Below are positions 23,449-34,639 of a stretch of DNA of 64,000 bases, one piece after another. Position numbers and translations under genes: made by a program. Origin of the DNA: Cladocopium goreaui (taxonomy: Eukaryota > Sar > Dinophyceae > Suessiales > Symbiodiniaceae); NCBI GenBank assembly GCA_947184155.2, contig CAMXCT020006445.1:662723-726722 (forward strand), read 5' to 3'. Position 1 is the first letter of the stretch. Every line of letters starts with the position of its first letter. Under the pieces are notes generated by a model. That model had not been told where the DNA came from and made no database searches. It saw only the letters and a list, made by a program, of their open reading frames with translations.

Positions 23449-23563
23449 TTTTCCAACAGAAAGACCGACTCCTGGGCGTCCGCTTCCGAAATTCTCAGTC
23501 GTTGACGCCGCGTTTTTAAACCAGTGCATGGCGCCACGTCCACACCGTGGTCGTTGGTCTGAT
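23449..23563 (-). CDS. Exon-like island E27
   Basis: TGTATCAG^AT CAG ACC ... TTG GAA AA^GTGAGA, 37 codons (QTNDHGVDVAPCTGLKTRR..). Another minus frame continues open to the border of family E copy 3, so that element might instead be the intron. A plus reading (KDRLLGVRFRNSQSLTP) with a good pyrimidine tract is a further rival. Confidence 0.45.
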
Positions 23564-23893
23564 CTGATACACTGCAGGTCACGGTCACAGAGAATCTGAG
23601 AAAATGCAGTAGTGTGGTTAAAACAATGCCATGAACCAGCCATGACTGGGAATGGTAACCATAGATAAGCATGGCACCTATAAAAATGGTGATTTTCCTT
23701 GGGGATGGTGCGTTTATGGCATTTTAACCACATTCTCCATGACGACTGGACATGGCCATCCCACGGCAGTTTCTCATTGCATGGTTTTTTTGACTAGTAG
23801 GGACTATAAGAAAATGTGTCTTCTCAAATTTCGAGAGTTTGGAATTCAAAGTCACCAGGCTGCAAGATGAGGAGAAAAAACGAGGATCCCGAC

Positions 23894-23945
23894 GTTGCAA
23901 GGCAAGGCTTGGCACAGCACCAACGCCCAGCTCTGAGAGTTCTGC
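23894..23945 (-). CDS. Exon-like island E26
   Basis: GCCTGGAG^GCA GAA CTC ... TTG CAA C^GTCGGG; reads AELSELGVGAVPSLALQ. The open region extends upstream to about 23990 in this and other frames, so the start is uncertain. Confidence 0.45.
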
Positions 23946-24670
23946 CTCCAGGCGCACCGCAGGAGCCCTTACGGCCCAGCTTGGGCCCGCTCAGAATCGC
24001 TATTTATCAGGTTAACAGCCAGTCAATCATGTGTCTTCAGAGCATGGCCAGCTCATGGGTAATTCCGAACTGGACATCAGAGTCATAATCAGCAAAAATG
24101 CCACCCACGCAACCTAGTGCTCATGTCACCCCACCTGCTGAACATCCTAGGCTGGATAGATATGAACAGATCAAAAACAATATTACTTTTACATACTGTA
24201 CATTTACTGTAGATGCTGGGAGGTTCATCTATCCGATTCATTCTGTAGTTCTTTGGTCGTCATTTCGCAGTCTGGTTTTAGCACCTTTTAGCATCCAGTT
24301 GGGGCCAGTGAAATGTTGTTGCTTTATAACCACCATGAATGCTAGTTCGTTCTATCTACCCTTCGGTAATCAAACATGGCTGGCTGGAAAATCCCCATCT
24401 ATGGAGGTTTAGTTCGCTGGGAAAATCCTTCCATCCATGGGACTGATTCTTGATTTCATATCCCATTAAATCCAATTCATATCTATGGACCAATGGATAT
24501 CAAATCAATCAACAATCTGACAATGGGATATCGGATATGTGGGCATCAACAAATAGTTTCATAGATAATCAAAAACCATCCCATTAATCCCATTAAAGGA
24601 TGGATAATCCACTACAATATAAAATATTATGGAAATGATCGTGGACCAACTATCAGTTTATATTATTTTA

Positions 24671-24786
24671 TGCCCTCTGGTAAACGTTTACATAACTATG
24701 GGACATCACCATTTTGTAGCTGGGTAAATCCACTATTTCGACTCGGCCATTTTCAAGTTCGCAAACCGTTAGTTTACCAGAGAGTA
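24671..24786. mobile_element. TIR element family A, copy 6 (diverged)
   Basis: 116 bp, ends TGCCCTCTGGTAAAC and GTTAGTTTACCAGAGAGTA. A second copy of the right end alone lies at 24884-24901. Confidence 0.7.
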
Positions 24787-24947
24787 CAATCTCTTTCACA
24801 GGTGACTCACTACTCCTTGCCATGGTCATCATACAAGATCCAATGTGCATCACAAAAAAGCTATATAATACTGTTCCAAATTGTTAGTTTACCAGAGAGT
24901 ACGTAATATTCAGATCCCATTAAAACCGGTAACCCATAGAAATCCAC

Positions 24948-25019
24948 TGTGCTCCAAATTTCGTCGTTCAACACCTCCAATGGATCTGGTACTGTGGAGA
25001 GCTGCAGGAACTCAAACCA
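24948..25019 (-). CDS. Exon-like island E25
   Basis: GAGGTCAG^TGG TTT GAG (or CCTGCAG^CTC TCC, 25001) ... AGC ACA^GTGGAT, 24 codons (WFEFLQLSTVPDPLEVLND..). Confidence 0.6.
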
Positions 25020-25577
25020 CTGACCTCAGAAGTCGTCCCAGGACCTCCAAAAAGGGGGAGATGTGATACGTCCAAAAAAACATCAACAAATCTGTGTACG
25101 TATATGATGCATATATACTGTATATATATATACATACATATATACATTTAATATACATATATATATATATATATGTACACATGTATGTATGTAAGTGTGG
25201 TACGTGGCTTCCTGTAACTGTTCTGTTAACTATCATTCAATCAAGATGCATTCAAAAGCGGTGTATCACTCAATAGTTTGGAAGAGACTCTCAACATGTA
25301 GTTGTATCGTGTTTTATCATGTATATATATATTATTATATATCATATATCCATAATATCTGCATTCAACATCACCTACAAAAATCAGAGGTTCAACAAAT
25401 ATAGCTTCAACAACTCTGTGGCAAATACACATGAGAACACGATCCTATCCCCTACCACATTCAGGACATCCAAATAAACCATTTCAGTGTGAAACAATGG
25501 TTCATGCGCCGTTTTTCAATATCAAAACAAGTTACCTAAGTTGATATGCCTGGTGAATCTCCCCTTTTGCTTCATAC

Positions 25578-25642
25578 CCGTTCACTGTTGCGCCCAAAGT
25601 AGCAGCTCGTGGCCGCTCCTTTCGCAAGTTTACGATGCATAT
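25578..25642 (-). CDS. Exon-like island E24
   Basis: A strong T-rich tract precedes GGTCTCAG^AT ATG CAT; 21 codons (MHRKLAKGAATSCYFGRNSER); donor CGG^GTATGA. Phase fits E23 and E25. Confidence 0.58.
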
Positions 25643-26508
25643 CTGAGACCCTGAACCGTGGAGAAAAAAACAAACAAAAATGATAGTTGAAGAGACAACA
25701 TATATGGTCTTGATGTTTAATAGATATGCACTCTTCACTTTGAAAGCCTGTATACTCCACCATTGTTTGGGGTCCACCACCGAAAACTTTTTTTCGTTTG
25801 ACAAGAATGAGGTCTAGGCCCCGATAGCTACAGATATGGACTCCGAGATCTCTCGCTCTAGAATGATGTGACCGACAAACCGTGGGTTTCAAGATGTTTC
25901 AAGAACCAGCCGACAATTGCTACCTTGCTACCGCAGACAAGGAATAATCAACAACCTGAGATCCACAATTCACAATTGAATTGCGTCCCATTGTTCCTAC
26001 AGTTTTCTTCGCAGGGATGGTTGAATCGAATCCCAATATTTCTGAGTCAAATGCCATTTGTTTGTCTTTAGTTTCCTGCTTTAAATCCAGTTACAGTTCG
26101 CCCATGGTTAAATTTCACTGTTTCATGTTTAAACCCCTATTTTTGATTGCTCAATCCTACATTTGTCATGCTAAATTCGATTGTCTTCATTGTGAAATCC
26201 CAACCTCTAACCCTAACCTCCCCACTTTTGATGGTGCAACCCCAACCTATAAGACTTAAATAGTGGTTCATGTTTAAATCACCATTAAAAAGAAAAACAC
26301 CATGTTTGCATCATTACCTTCAGAAAATATCACATTCTCACCAATTAACTTAATTAACCCCCAACAAAAGTACGACCAACTCGAAAATCAAAAAATGGTT
26401 TTGTTATTCAAAACGCAATGTTTTAGTTATTGAAAACACATTGTTTTAGTCTAGTTATTCAACGGTTATTGCAAATCATAAACTCCATGGTTTTTGTTCG
26501 GTCTTCAC

Positions 26509-26596
26509 CATACGTCCACGCAACGTGCCGAGCGACCCAAGTGAAGAGCATCCACGTCTCCCCCGCGTCGTGGAGCGCTAAGTCGCTGATGGAGGC
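26509..26596 (-). CDS. Exon-like island E23
   Basis: T-rich acceptor region ending GAAGATCAG^GCC TCC; 29 codons (ASISDLALHDAGETWMLF..); donor TAT G^GTGAAG. Confidence 0.62.
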
Positions 26597-26609
26597 CTGA
26601 TCTTCGCGG

Positions 26610-27100
26610 AAAAAATGGAGAGGGGTTCACGATAATATATAATTAATTATATAATATAACAGGTAATAAGCATGATGATTGATAGGTAATATATATATAT
26701 TATATATAGTTAATGTAAGGATCAATAGGTAATAGTTACTTTATTTACTCACCATCAGCAACAATTAATGGTTATATAATGGTTAATGGTTATACATAGT
26801 TCATAAAGATTTAATAGTTATTTGAAGATTGCCGGTTAATAGTTCAACATTACATAATCATGATTCATGATATTAAAAAACAATATTAATCATAATGTCA
26901 TCATATTAATGGTTGTTAATGAACATGGTGAATATATATATATCGTTTATCTTTTCTTAATGGTTAATACTGATGCATAATTTATGTTTGATAGTGTTCA
27001 TGGTTGATCATCCAATCCCCCCGTCCTCAGCCATTTAAACAAAAACAGAAACCATGGTGGATGTAGGTGCTCCAAAGACATATTTTGGACGCTAGAATTG
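26610..27100. other. AT-rich stretch, no gene seen
   Basis: TAATGGTTAAT-type simple sequence. Nothing coding recognised. Confidence 0.5.
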
Positions 27101-27101
27101 G

Positions 27102-27214
27102 CTGGTTGGTGTTTTTTCGCCTACCCCTCTGAAAAATGATGGAGTGAAAGTTAGTTGGGATTATGACATTCTGAATATGGAAAAGTAACAAACACGTTCC
27201 AAACCACCAACCTG
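27102..27214. mobile_element. TIR element family E, copy 4
   Basis: CTGGTTGGTGTT ... AACCACCAACCTG, flanked by ATTGG on both sides. Confidence 0.7.
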
Positions 27215-27593
27215 ATTGGAAGCGTTTAACATGAGGGGGATGAGATTTCTACCCACACATGGCCAGCTTTACATTGTTTAAAAGCTTTTACCATCCTAAA
27301 AGAAATGGGATGCGATATATAAAACCATTCAAAACCCTGGTATCCCCTTCTAAACCCCAAAAGAGTTGATAAGTTCATGTTTAGTCCCGGAACGCTTGTA
27401 GCATTGGTTTTGACTCATCCCCAAAGGAGGCATAGCCAATGAAATATCCAACAACCACCCGAAAAGTGGGTAGAGTGACCCTACAAAAACTAGCAATTCA
27501 ACCACGAATCACACCTTAATAAAATCAACATTAAAAAAAAATCTTCGGATGGACGATTGTCTGTTTCTGATGTTTCTGGGACCCCTATGAAAC

Positions 27594-27653
27594 AAGCTCG
27601 ACCCCGTGGCAGGGCCGCCGCGCAGGTCGCTCGCCCAGCTGTAAGGCTGAATC
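27594..27653 (-). CDS. Exon-like island E22
   Basis: CTGACTCCAG^GAT TCA ... GAG CTT^GTTTCA, 20 codons (DSALQLGERPARRPCHGVEL). Confidence 0.58.
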
Positions 27654-27855
27654 CTGGAGTCAGCTGTCATCCCATTGAGACGGGACCTGCTGATGACTGG
27701 GACATCAGGCACCAATCAATGACCTGGTCCACCACAACGGCACATTCATCTTTCACAAATGAAAGATGTTTGAAACCACCAACTAGAAAACTTCATAGTA
27801 TTTAACCATATACTGTAATGTACTCTATGGGTTTTTCTGATTTTTGTGTTGACAC

Positions 27856-27935
27856 TGGATGCAGGCGGAACTTTGCGTTGCGCTCTTGGCTCAATGCGCC
27901 AGAAAGGTTATTCTGCAAAGCTTTCAGAGCTGTCC
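27856..27935 (-). CDS. Exon-like island E21
   Basis: TCCACTGCAG^GG ACA GCT ... CAT CCA^GTGTCA, 26 codons (TALKALQNNLSGALSQERN..). Phase fits E20 and E22. A plus-strand exon reading (AELCVALLAQCARK with AG and GT borders) is a rival. Confidence 0.55.
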
Positions 27936-28049
27936 CTGCAGTGGAGCAGACCATTACAGTTTGCGGTTGGCACAAGGCAGAAACTGAAGCACCTTGTTGG
28001 CAGCCCAAATTGAACCAGTTTTAACCTGATTCGATATCCTTCATCTCAC

Positions 28050-28105
28050 CTGTGGAGCCTGCACCCCGTAGACGTCCGCCATCGGTTATGCAGGTTTGGA
28101 AAATG
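28050..28105 (-). CDS. Exon-like island E20
   Basis: CCGACGAG^C ATT TTC ... TCC ACA G^GTGAGA with a consensus donor; reads IFQTCITDGGRLRGAGST. An ATG in another frame (28080-28082, MADVYGVQAPQ) ending at the same donor is the alternative, as a gene start. Confidence 0.48.
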
Positions 28106-28711
28106 CTCGTCGGGTATCAGAAATCTATGTCTGAAAATGGGGTGCCCACAAATGATCAAAGTCTAATGGTCGATGTCATGGAATATGACGACCTGATCAA
28201 CACAATATATAGGTCAAGTTGGATCGAGCATGACCGAACCATAAGTATCCAGTCCCTCAGCTATGGATCAGAACAGTAAATCATCAGAAGCGTGAGTTTG
28301 GGATCGCTAGACCGTCTCAACGGTCCCATGGTGTGACATCCAATGACGTCTTGAGTCAAGCATAGTTTGCCGAGGCCTGAGGGCCGATGCCGATGGTAGA
28401 GGACCAATTTAATTTCATTCATCTATAGGCTATAGGCTATAGGTCCTAAGTACTATAATAATCTATAATAGGTCCATAAGCAGTCTTTCTGATCTTAAAC
28501 AATGCGTAGAGTGAAACCTCAGTCATCTGAAGTCTTTGATAGTCTTTCTACAACAATAAGTGAAGCCTTTCTGATCTCAACGATAGGTCTTTGATAGTCT
28601 TTCCATAAGCAACGATAGTCTTTTCAATAATGATGGTTTATGATACCTTTAACTGTCATTAAACCATCATTATAAACCTTGGAACTGCTGGAGGTTAATG
28701 TTTTCTTTCTC

Positions 28712-28814
28712 GTGAAACATCCAGCAGTTCCAACGTCTGAGTCGTCCTGTCGCAGAACATCGCTGTTCGCCAAAGCGTCGCTGCACGTCTCTCGCACTTG
28801 GAGACCATAGGAGC
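28712..28814 (-). CDS. Exon-like island E19
   Basis: CTGTTGCCAG^GC TCC TAT ... TGT TTC AC^GAGAAA (GA donor), 33 codons (SYGLQVRETCSDALANSDVL..). Phase 1 in fits E18. Plus-strand frames are also open. An inverted repeat TGGAACTGCTGGA / TCCAGCAGTTCCA overlaps its 3' end (28681-28731). Confidence 0.5.
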
Positions 28815-29699
28815 CTGGCAACAGATGGGGGACCCCGGGACCCATAGCGTGCTGATTGTTGCCGTAGAAAAGTGGCTGATTTCTATGCTTTGTGGTAGAT
28901 AACTATAGGATACTATAGGTAGATAACTAAGTTGGTGCAACTAATTCCAATAACTCTGGTTTATGGTAGATATAACGAAGTAGTGAATGGAATGTTGGTT
29001 GATTGGATTTTGTGAAATTAATCAACTTGTTGTAGCAAGTAGAAAGCATAACATAACCCCATTTTCATCATGAAGTGATGGAAGTATCGCTAAACAATCC
29101 TGCCTCAGTACGTATTAATTGGTTATGTAATGTGGTTATAATATTATATTCCCATGCTTGATGGGTCGCATAATGATTGTTGATCGCACAATTTTCGCGT
29201 GGCTTATATATGTTTATGTTTGTGTTTGTATACATAATTCTGTGCACTTTTCTTACTACATATTATGTTTAGGATGGTGTGTTGATATGTTTCATTTGCA
29301 ACACTATGTTAAAGTTTTACTATGTTTGCTGACTATCTCCCCCATTCTGTCAGTGTTGACTGGCCAGCGTGACAGACTTGGATGAACATTGACACATTAT
29401 TACCATCTGATTGTGTTTATTACCTGCAAACAAAGAATTGACCCAATCCCTTTGATGGGCGAAATATGAAGTTAACGTGGTTTATAAACCAACATTCACA
29501 TCACTGTGGGGCACCATCCTGGACGCTCCGGTAAACGAACATAGCTATGGAACATGCATGATTCAATGATCCATTGATAAATCATTTACAAAATTAAAGG
29601 ACCGGATAACCCCACAAGTCAACTTCTTCCAACAAGCAACAAAAGAAAGGCAAAGACGGCATGGGGTAAGCAAGAAAGAGAAAAGAGATGGTGAAGGAT

Positions 29700-30120
29700 T
29701 GGTGTGGAGTAAGTTATGTGTGGACGAGTATGTGTGAGTAAGTTGTGTACGGATGAGTTGTGTTTGTGGGTGAGGTGTGTGGGTGTGCGTGTGTGTGTGT
29801 GTGCGAGTATGTGTGTGTGGTGTGCGGCCACGATCAAAGATGCCCCACGCCAGGAAGTGCGGCGAAGGGCAATCGATGCGTGACCATTGATTATGTGTCC
29901 GCAAACGTACAGCGCAGACCATCACGAAAACGGATGGCCCACGACTGGCGTTTGGATGATGTGTGTGTGTGTGGGTGTGTGTGTGTGTGCGTGGGCGTGT
30001 ATGTGTGCGTGTGTGTGTGTTTGTGTTTGTCTGTGTGTGTGTGTTTATCTGTGTGTGTGTGCGTGTGTGTGTGTATGTGTGTGTGTGTCTGTGTGTGTGT
30101 GAGTGCGGGTGTCGGCGTGG
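29700..30120. repeat. TG-rich microsatellites
   Basis: Runs of (TG)n interrupted by single-base changes lie at about 29765-29825 and 29960-30115, separated by a short unique segment. Apparent Cys/Val-rich or His/Thr-rich frames across them are artefacts of the repeat. Confidence 0.9.
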
Positions 30121-30202
30121 ACCATGTACGCGATGAGGTCAGTACCTGGCAGGTAGTATCAGAAGTTGCGATCACGCTGAAATTGCAACAAAACAGCTGT
30201 CC

Positions 30203-30499
30203 ATGGACAGTGCAGAAACAGCAAGTGACATACAAATAGCTGCAACTGTTTGCACAGAACCTGTTCTGAGCTGGGACGAACGCCATCTTTTCTTTCGATC
30301 ACATTTGCATCGTGTTCAGGAGCATATAGTGTTTGTCCTGGCGCAACTGCTGAATAACGGTGGCATTGTGGTTGCCAAAAGCATTCAGCAGTTACGGCAG
30401 GAGGACTTAGCATCAAATGTATCTTCGCACGGCGCGTCAATCGATGTCTTTGTTCTCAACTCTCAGTTTGTAAGTACGTCCGAGACCAAAAAGGAGTAG
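30203..30499 (+). CDS. Unrecognised 98-aa helical protein
   Basis: A plus-strand frame is rich in hydrophobic and charged residues ([29 protein letters not shown]) and ends at TAG. It lies just right of the TG microsatellite. It may be a real short gene or an exon. The reverse strand is also open over part of it, which lowers confidence. Confidence 0.35.
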   Translation: MDSAETASDIQIAATVCTEPVLSWDERHLFFRSHLHRVQEHIVFVLAQLLNNGGIVVAKSIQQLRQEDLASNVSSHGASIDVFVLNSQFVSTSETKKE

Positions 30500-31716
30500 A
30501 TGAAAATCCAGAAACAGTCTCCATCCAGTCTGCCTGTAGTGATACCATTCTGGCAGACTGCATGCATGCTTTCCAGTGCTCCGACAGCTGTTATACCGCA
30601 AGAGTCTGCATCCGGTCTGCAGTGAAAAATCCAGAAAAATCCTCCATCCACGTGCCTCGATTGCATCAAACCTTGACGCAGAGCAAACACAGGAAACCCA
30701 GGGTCTCTGCCTGGACCGTCCAGCCACAGACGCTGGGAACTGACTCGCAAGGTCGAACTGATGCTGTATCTGTAACTGTTCCTGAAGATTCGGTGGCAGA
30801 ATTGATTCTGCACTGCTCACGCACGTCAGCTCTAACCCGCGCGACCCGGCCCAACCCGCTCGCGGACCCAGGGCTGCGCCGCGCAGACCGTCGAGGCTGA
30901 AAAAAAAAAGCGGTTGCATGTTGAGTGGTTCAGCATGCTGTCTGTTGGGTAATAGCGTTGCGTCGTAGTCTTGACCTGGTCGGTCTTTTTCCAGGCTGCC
31001 CGCTCGGGCAGCATGGCCCACCCTCCCTACCTCCCCACATGGGGCCTGCCAGCAACTCTGCCGCAACACTTACAGCAGAAGCACCGCCAGGCCACATCAG
31101 AGGAACCGCACCATCACAGAAACCGCCCGTCAAAGAAAAGTTCGAGACAAAAAATCTTTCTGCGGTCCAAGCAACACCTGGCAGCACAGAAAAAGGATCA
31201 AGATGACGAAAGCACAAAATAAAATAGTTCTTTGGTAGAGATCCACAGCGCAGCCTGCAGTTGTTGGCATCGACAGCAACAGAGCGCAAAAGTACCTAGC
31301 CGCAAAAGGACAGGACGCGTATATGGAGCTAGCTATCAAAGCAAGATGCGCAGAAACGAGACAATTCAGTCTCTTGCACGAATTGTCTCCTTTTATCTCC
31401 TTTTTGTGTGATCAAAATCCTGACAAGACCTGTAGCACTTTGTCCCGCAGTGGGGCCGAGTCTAAGCGTGTCACGAATGGTTTTGATTTGGCCGTCGCGA
31501 CCCCAGTCTTCCCACATTGGGTCAACAATGAGTCTGGCAGCCAAGAAAACATCACGTGGCCGTCGTCATTCATGTCTTCCCACACTGAGTCAATCATGAA
31601 ATGAGAGCTGACAAAAGATTCGCAGGCCGGCCCCACGCATGTCTTCCCACAGTGAGTCAACAATGCGCGCGGCTAGTGCGTCTGACGCCGTCAATGCGGC
31701 CGAATACAAACTCGCT

Positions 31717-32118
31717 TCATTGCTCTCGCCAGCCTCTCAAAGCTCTATGATACCTTGCTAGTATTTGTTCTCGCACTTCGAATGATCGTTGCTGTAACTC
31801 CGCTTCTACGTTCAGCAGATTATCTTTCAGCATAGCGATGACAGCCAAGCTGTTGCGGCTAATTGCCCTGATCTCTTCTAACAGTGGTATCAATCGCTCC
31901 AGAAGTACGACCAACGTCTGCACTAACCTCAATGCACTTGTGGCGCGTTCTAGCTCGATGAGCTTGCTAATGAGTTGATCATTTTCTGCCTCATACATGG
32001 CATTGTCCCTGGCACTATCTCTGGCAGCCATTTTAGGCAACACTATTGAGATATGTCTCGATACCGAAATTTCTCGGTTCCAAAAACAAGGTACAGTGGT
32101 TTCCAAAGCTTCAACCAA
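31717..32118 (-). CDS. Unrecognised 133-aa coiled-coil protein
   Basis: The frame has strong heptad character from about residue 40 on (ENDQLISKLIELERA, LLERLIPLLEEI, LNVEAELQQRSFEV) and few Cys or Trp. An internal Met near residue 30 (MAARDSARDNAMYEAE) is an alternative start. It has the same strand as the 199-aa frame, about 380 bp downstream of it. No homologue was recognised. Confidence 0.5.
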   Translation of the reverse strand: MVEALETTVPCFWNREISVSRHISIVLPKMAARDSARDNAMYEAENDQLISKLIELERATSALRLVQTLVVLLERLIPLLEEIRAISRNSLAVIAMLKDNLLNVEAELQQRSFEVREQILARYHRALRGWREQ

Positions 32119-32497
32119 ATCAATTTCAACAATTTTCTACACAGCAATCAACGTGAGAGGCATCAAGCAACTTTCGTCTGTCTGCAACACATGATTGTTT
32201 GTGGTACATTCCCTCGTCTGCCAACACACATCAATCAACAAGCCTCGGCGTGCTGGCATCAGGCAACATTTTCTAGCGACGCAGTCACAGCGACTTCATT
32301 TTATGACGCTACCTCTGTAGTCTTTTCCCAAATACGTGAACCGCACGCAGTGCGAGTGCGATTAGACTCTTTGCACGTTGCGCCAAGCCTCTCCGGTTCA
32401 CTGCGCGTTCCAATGTCAGCTGCTTGGCATGTCTTTCCACATTGAATCAACAATGCCGGCAGCCAAAACAGCAGATAAGAAAGCTTACGTATAGACT

Positions 32498-33097
32498 TTA
32501 TACGCTTGCATGCTGAATAGCCTCGCAGATTTCGGCGAAAGCCGGCTTATTCCATGGACAGACTTTGCCGTCCTCCACCACAGGCACACGAAGATAAACT
32601 GGATCATATAGCAACTTGGCACGTAAAGTCAGTCTCTGGCCATCTGAAGACACTAGCACGTGCAGGTAATAGGTCGACGTGGACTCATCAGCACGAAATT
32701 CGGACAGCATCCGCTTTCCCAGCTTCACGTTGCAGTGCAGCATCTCATAGAAACGTTGCCGGAGCCGCTTGGCTAACGGACCGTCTGGGCACCGAAGATC
32801 AACGTCTTTCAGTTGCACCCGATCCAAATTTCGCAGCAAGAGAGTCTGAAGCTCGCAGAAGTCGTAGAGCGGACTGGTGCTAGGCTGCGGTCTGTAAGTC
32901 GCAGAGGTGGCAGCTCCCTTCCCAATGACCACACGAATGTTCACTGGGGGCGGCTGGTTGCTGGTGACGAGCTTGAGAACAATGTCTGTAGTGGTGGTAA
33001 CCGCATCTTTAACTTGACTGTCTAGTTGTAGTTGTGTTGTAGTGGTATGCGTGCTAGAGCTGTTGTCTGCAACTTCTAGTGGGGCCAAAGCGACCAA
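32498..33097 (-). CDS. Unrecognised 199-aa protein, single exon
   Basis: An ATG-to-TAA frame has coding-like codon-position bias and a natural stop. The first 50 or so residues are Thr/Ser/Gln-rich and come from DNA that is partly duplicated further right (33680, 34295). The rest looks globular, with hydrophobic and basic segments (CELQTLLLRNLDRVQ, YYLHVLVSSDGQRL, VCPWNKPAFAEIC). No family motif was identified. It could be a gene of the inserted block or a captured host gene. Confidence 0.55.
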   Translation of the reverse strand: MVALAPLEVADNSSSTHTTTTQLQLDSQVKDAVTTTTDIVLKLVTSNQPPPVNIRVVIGKGAATSATYRPQPSTSPLYDFCELQTLLLRNLDRVQLKDVDLRCPDGPLAKRLRQRFYEMLHCNVKLGKRMLSEFRADESTSTYYLHVLVSSDGQRLTLRAKLLYDPVYLRVPVVEDGKVCPWNKPAFAEICEAIQHASV

Positions 33098-34350
33098 AAC
33101 AGAACGACAAGAACGACATGATGAAAGTCTGCATGCAAGAAACAGAATCTGTCATGTCTGCGCTGCACAGCGTTGCTGAAGCGCAGTTGAGCTGCCTGTC
33201 GACTGCGAGCAAGACCAGCGAGCCTGACCAGTAGTGGCCGCAAGTGTGTGTGTGTGTGGAATGCAGCAGGCCGAAAGAAGAAAGTACTTAAACATGCCAA
33301 AATCAAACATGCCGAAGCACGCGGAAAGAAGAAACATGCCGGAAGGACCGCATCTTTGCACGCAAATGACCAATTTCACTTGATTGACTCGTTATAGTTG
33401 TGGTTGAGTCGTATGCATGCTAGAGATGTTGTCCGCAAAAACTTCACTGACTACTTGTAATTGTGGTTGTAGTGGTGGTAACACTATCCTCTGCAATGTC
33501 TGCTTCGGCCGCCTCTTTCCACGTTGGGCTAAGGTCACCAAAGCAGAATGAATTACACTGCACCGATCGTTTCTTTCCACGTTGGACTAAAACGACCAGC
33601 GCAACAACAGATGATCCTATGACCGCATCTTTACCTTGACTGACTAGTTGTAGTTGTGTTGTAGTGGTATGCGTGCTAGAGCTGTTGTCTGCAACTTCTA
33701 GTTGGGCCAAAGCGACCAAAACAGAACGACAAGAACGACATGATGAAAGTCTGCATGCAAGAAACAGAATCTGTCATGTCTACACTGCACAACCTTGCTG
33801 AAGCGCAATTCAGCCCTGCCTGTCGACCACGAGCAAGACCAGCACCTGGCCGCAAGTGTGTGTGTGTGTGGAATGCAGCAGGCCGAAATAAGAAAGTACT
33901 TACACATGCCAAAATCAAACATGCCGAAGCACGCGGAAAGAAGAAACATGCCGGAAGGACCGCATCTTTGCACGCAAATGACCAATTTCACTTGACTGAC
34001 TCGTTGTAGTTGTGGTTGAGTCGTATGCATGCTAGAGATGTTGTCCGCAAAAACTTCACTGACTACTTGTAATTGTGGTTGTAGTGGTGGTAACACTATC
34101 CTCTGCAATGTCTGCTTCGGCCGCCTCTTTCCATGTTGGGCTAAGGTCACCAAAGCAGAATGAATTACACTGCACCGATCGTTTCTTTCCACCTTGGGCT
34201 ACAACGACCAGAACAACAAGAGATGATCCTATGACCGCATCTTTACCTTGACTGACTAGTTGTAGTTGTGTTGCAGTGGTATGCGTGCTAGAGCTGTTGT
34301 CTGCAACTTCTAGTTGGGCGAAAGCGACCATGTCTGGGCCCTGCCTGTCG
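33000..34350. repeat. Tandem duplication of about 615 bp (2.2 copies)
   Basis: The segment with TGTTGTCTGCAACTTCTAG starts at 33061, 33683 and 34295, giving periods of 622 and 612 bp. The first copy overlaps the 5' end of the 199-aa frame. Later copies carry truncated versions of its Thr-rich N terminus. Confidence 0.85.
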
Positions 34351-34639
34351 TAGCGACCACGCGGAAAGAAGAAACATGCCGGAAGATAAACATGCAGCAG
34401 ACATGCCAGAGCGACCACGCACAAAACATGTCGGTAAAAGCAGGAAACACATCGGAAAATAAAACATGCCGGAGCGACCATCAAACATGCTGGAACATAA
34501 CAGGCGCAAACAGGCCAGTAGAACAAACGATGCGAAGACGAAAGCAGGTCGGAAAAGACAACATGCCGGCGCGACCATAAGACAGACAGGCCGGCAAATA
34601 ACATGCGTAAACAGGCTAGAAATCCCAGGCGCCAAATCC

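Noticed and set aside
25560..25642. GEIHQA occurring in two islands (minus, 7600 and 25560), suggesting an internal protein repeat
   Set aside because: The 25560 match needs a frame (ICIVNLRKER..) that does not join E23 and E25 in phase; the phase-compatible frame differs, so the match is probably chance.
28050..28082. ATG GCG GAC GTC ... CAG^GTGAGA as the first coding exon of a gene
   Set aside because: The same island read one frame over joins E19 and E21 in phase; a start here would also orphan E18-E19. Kept as an alternative only.
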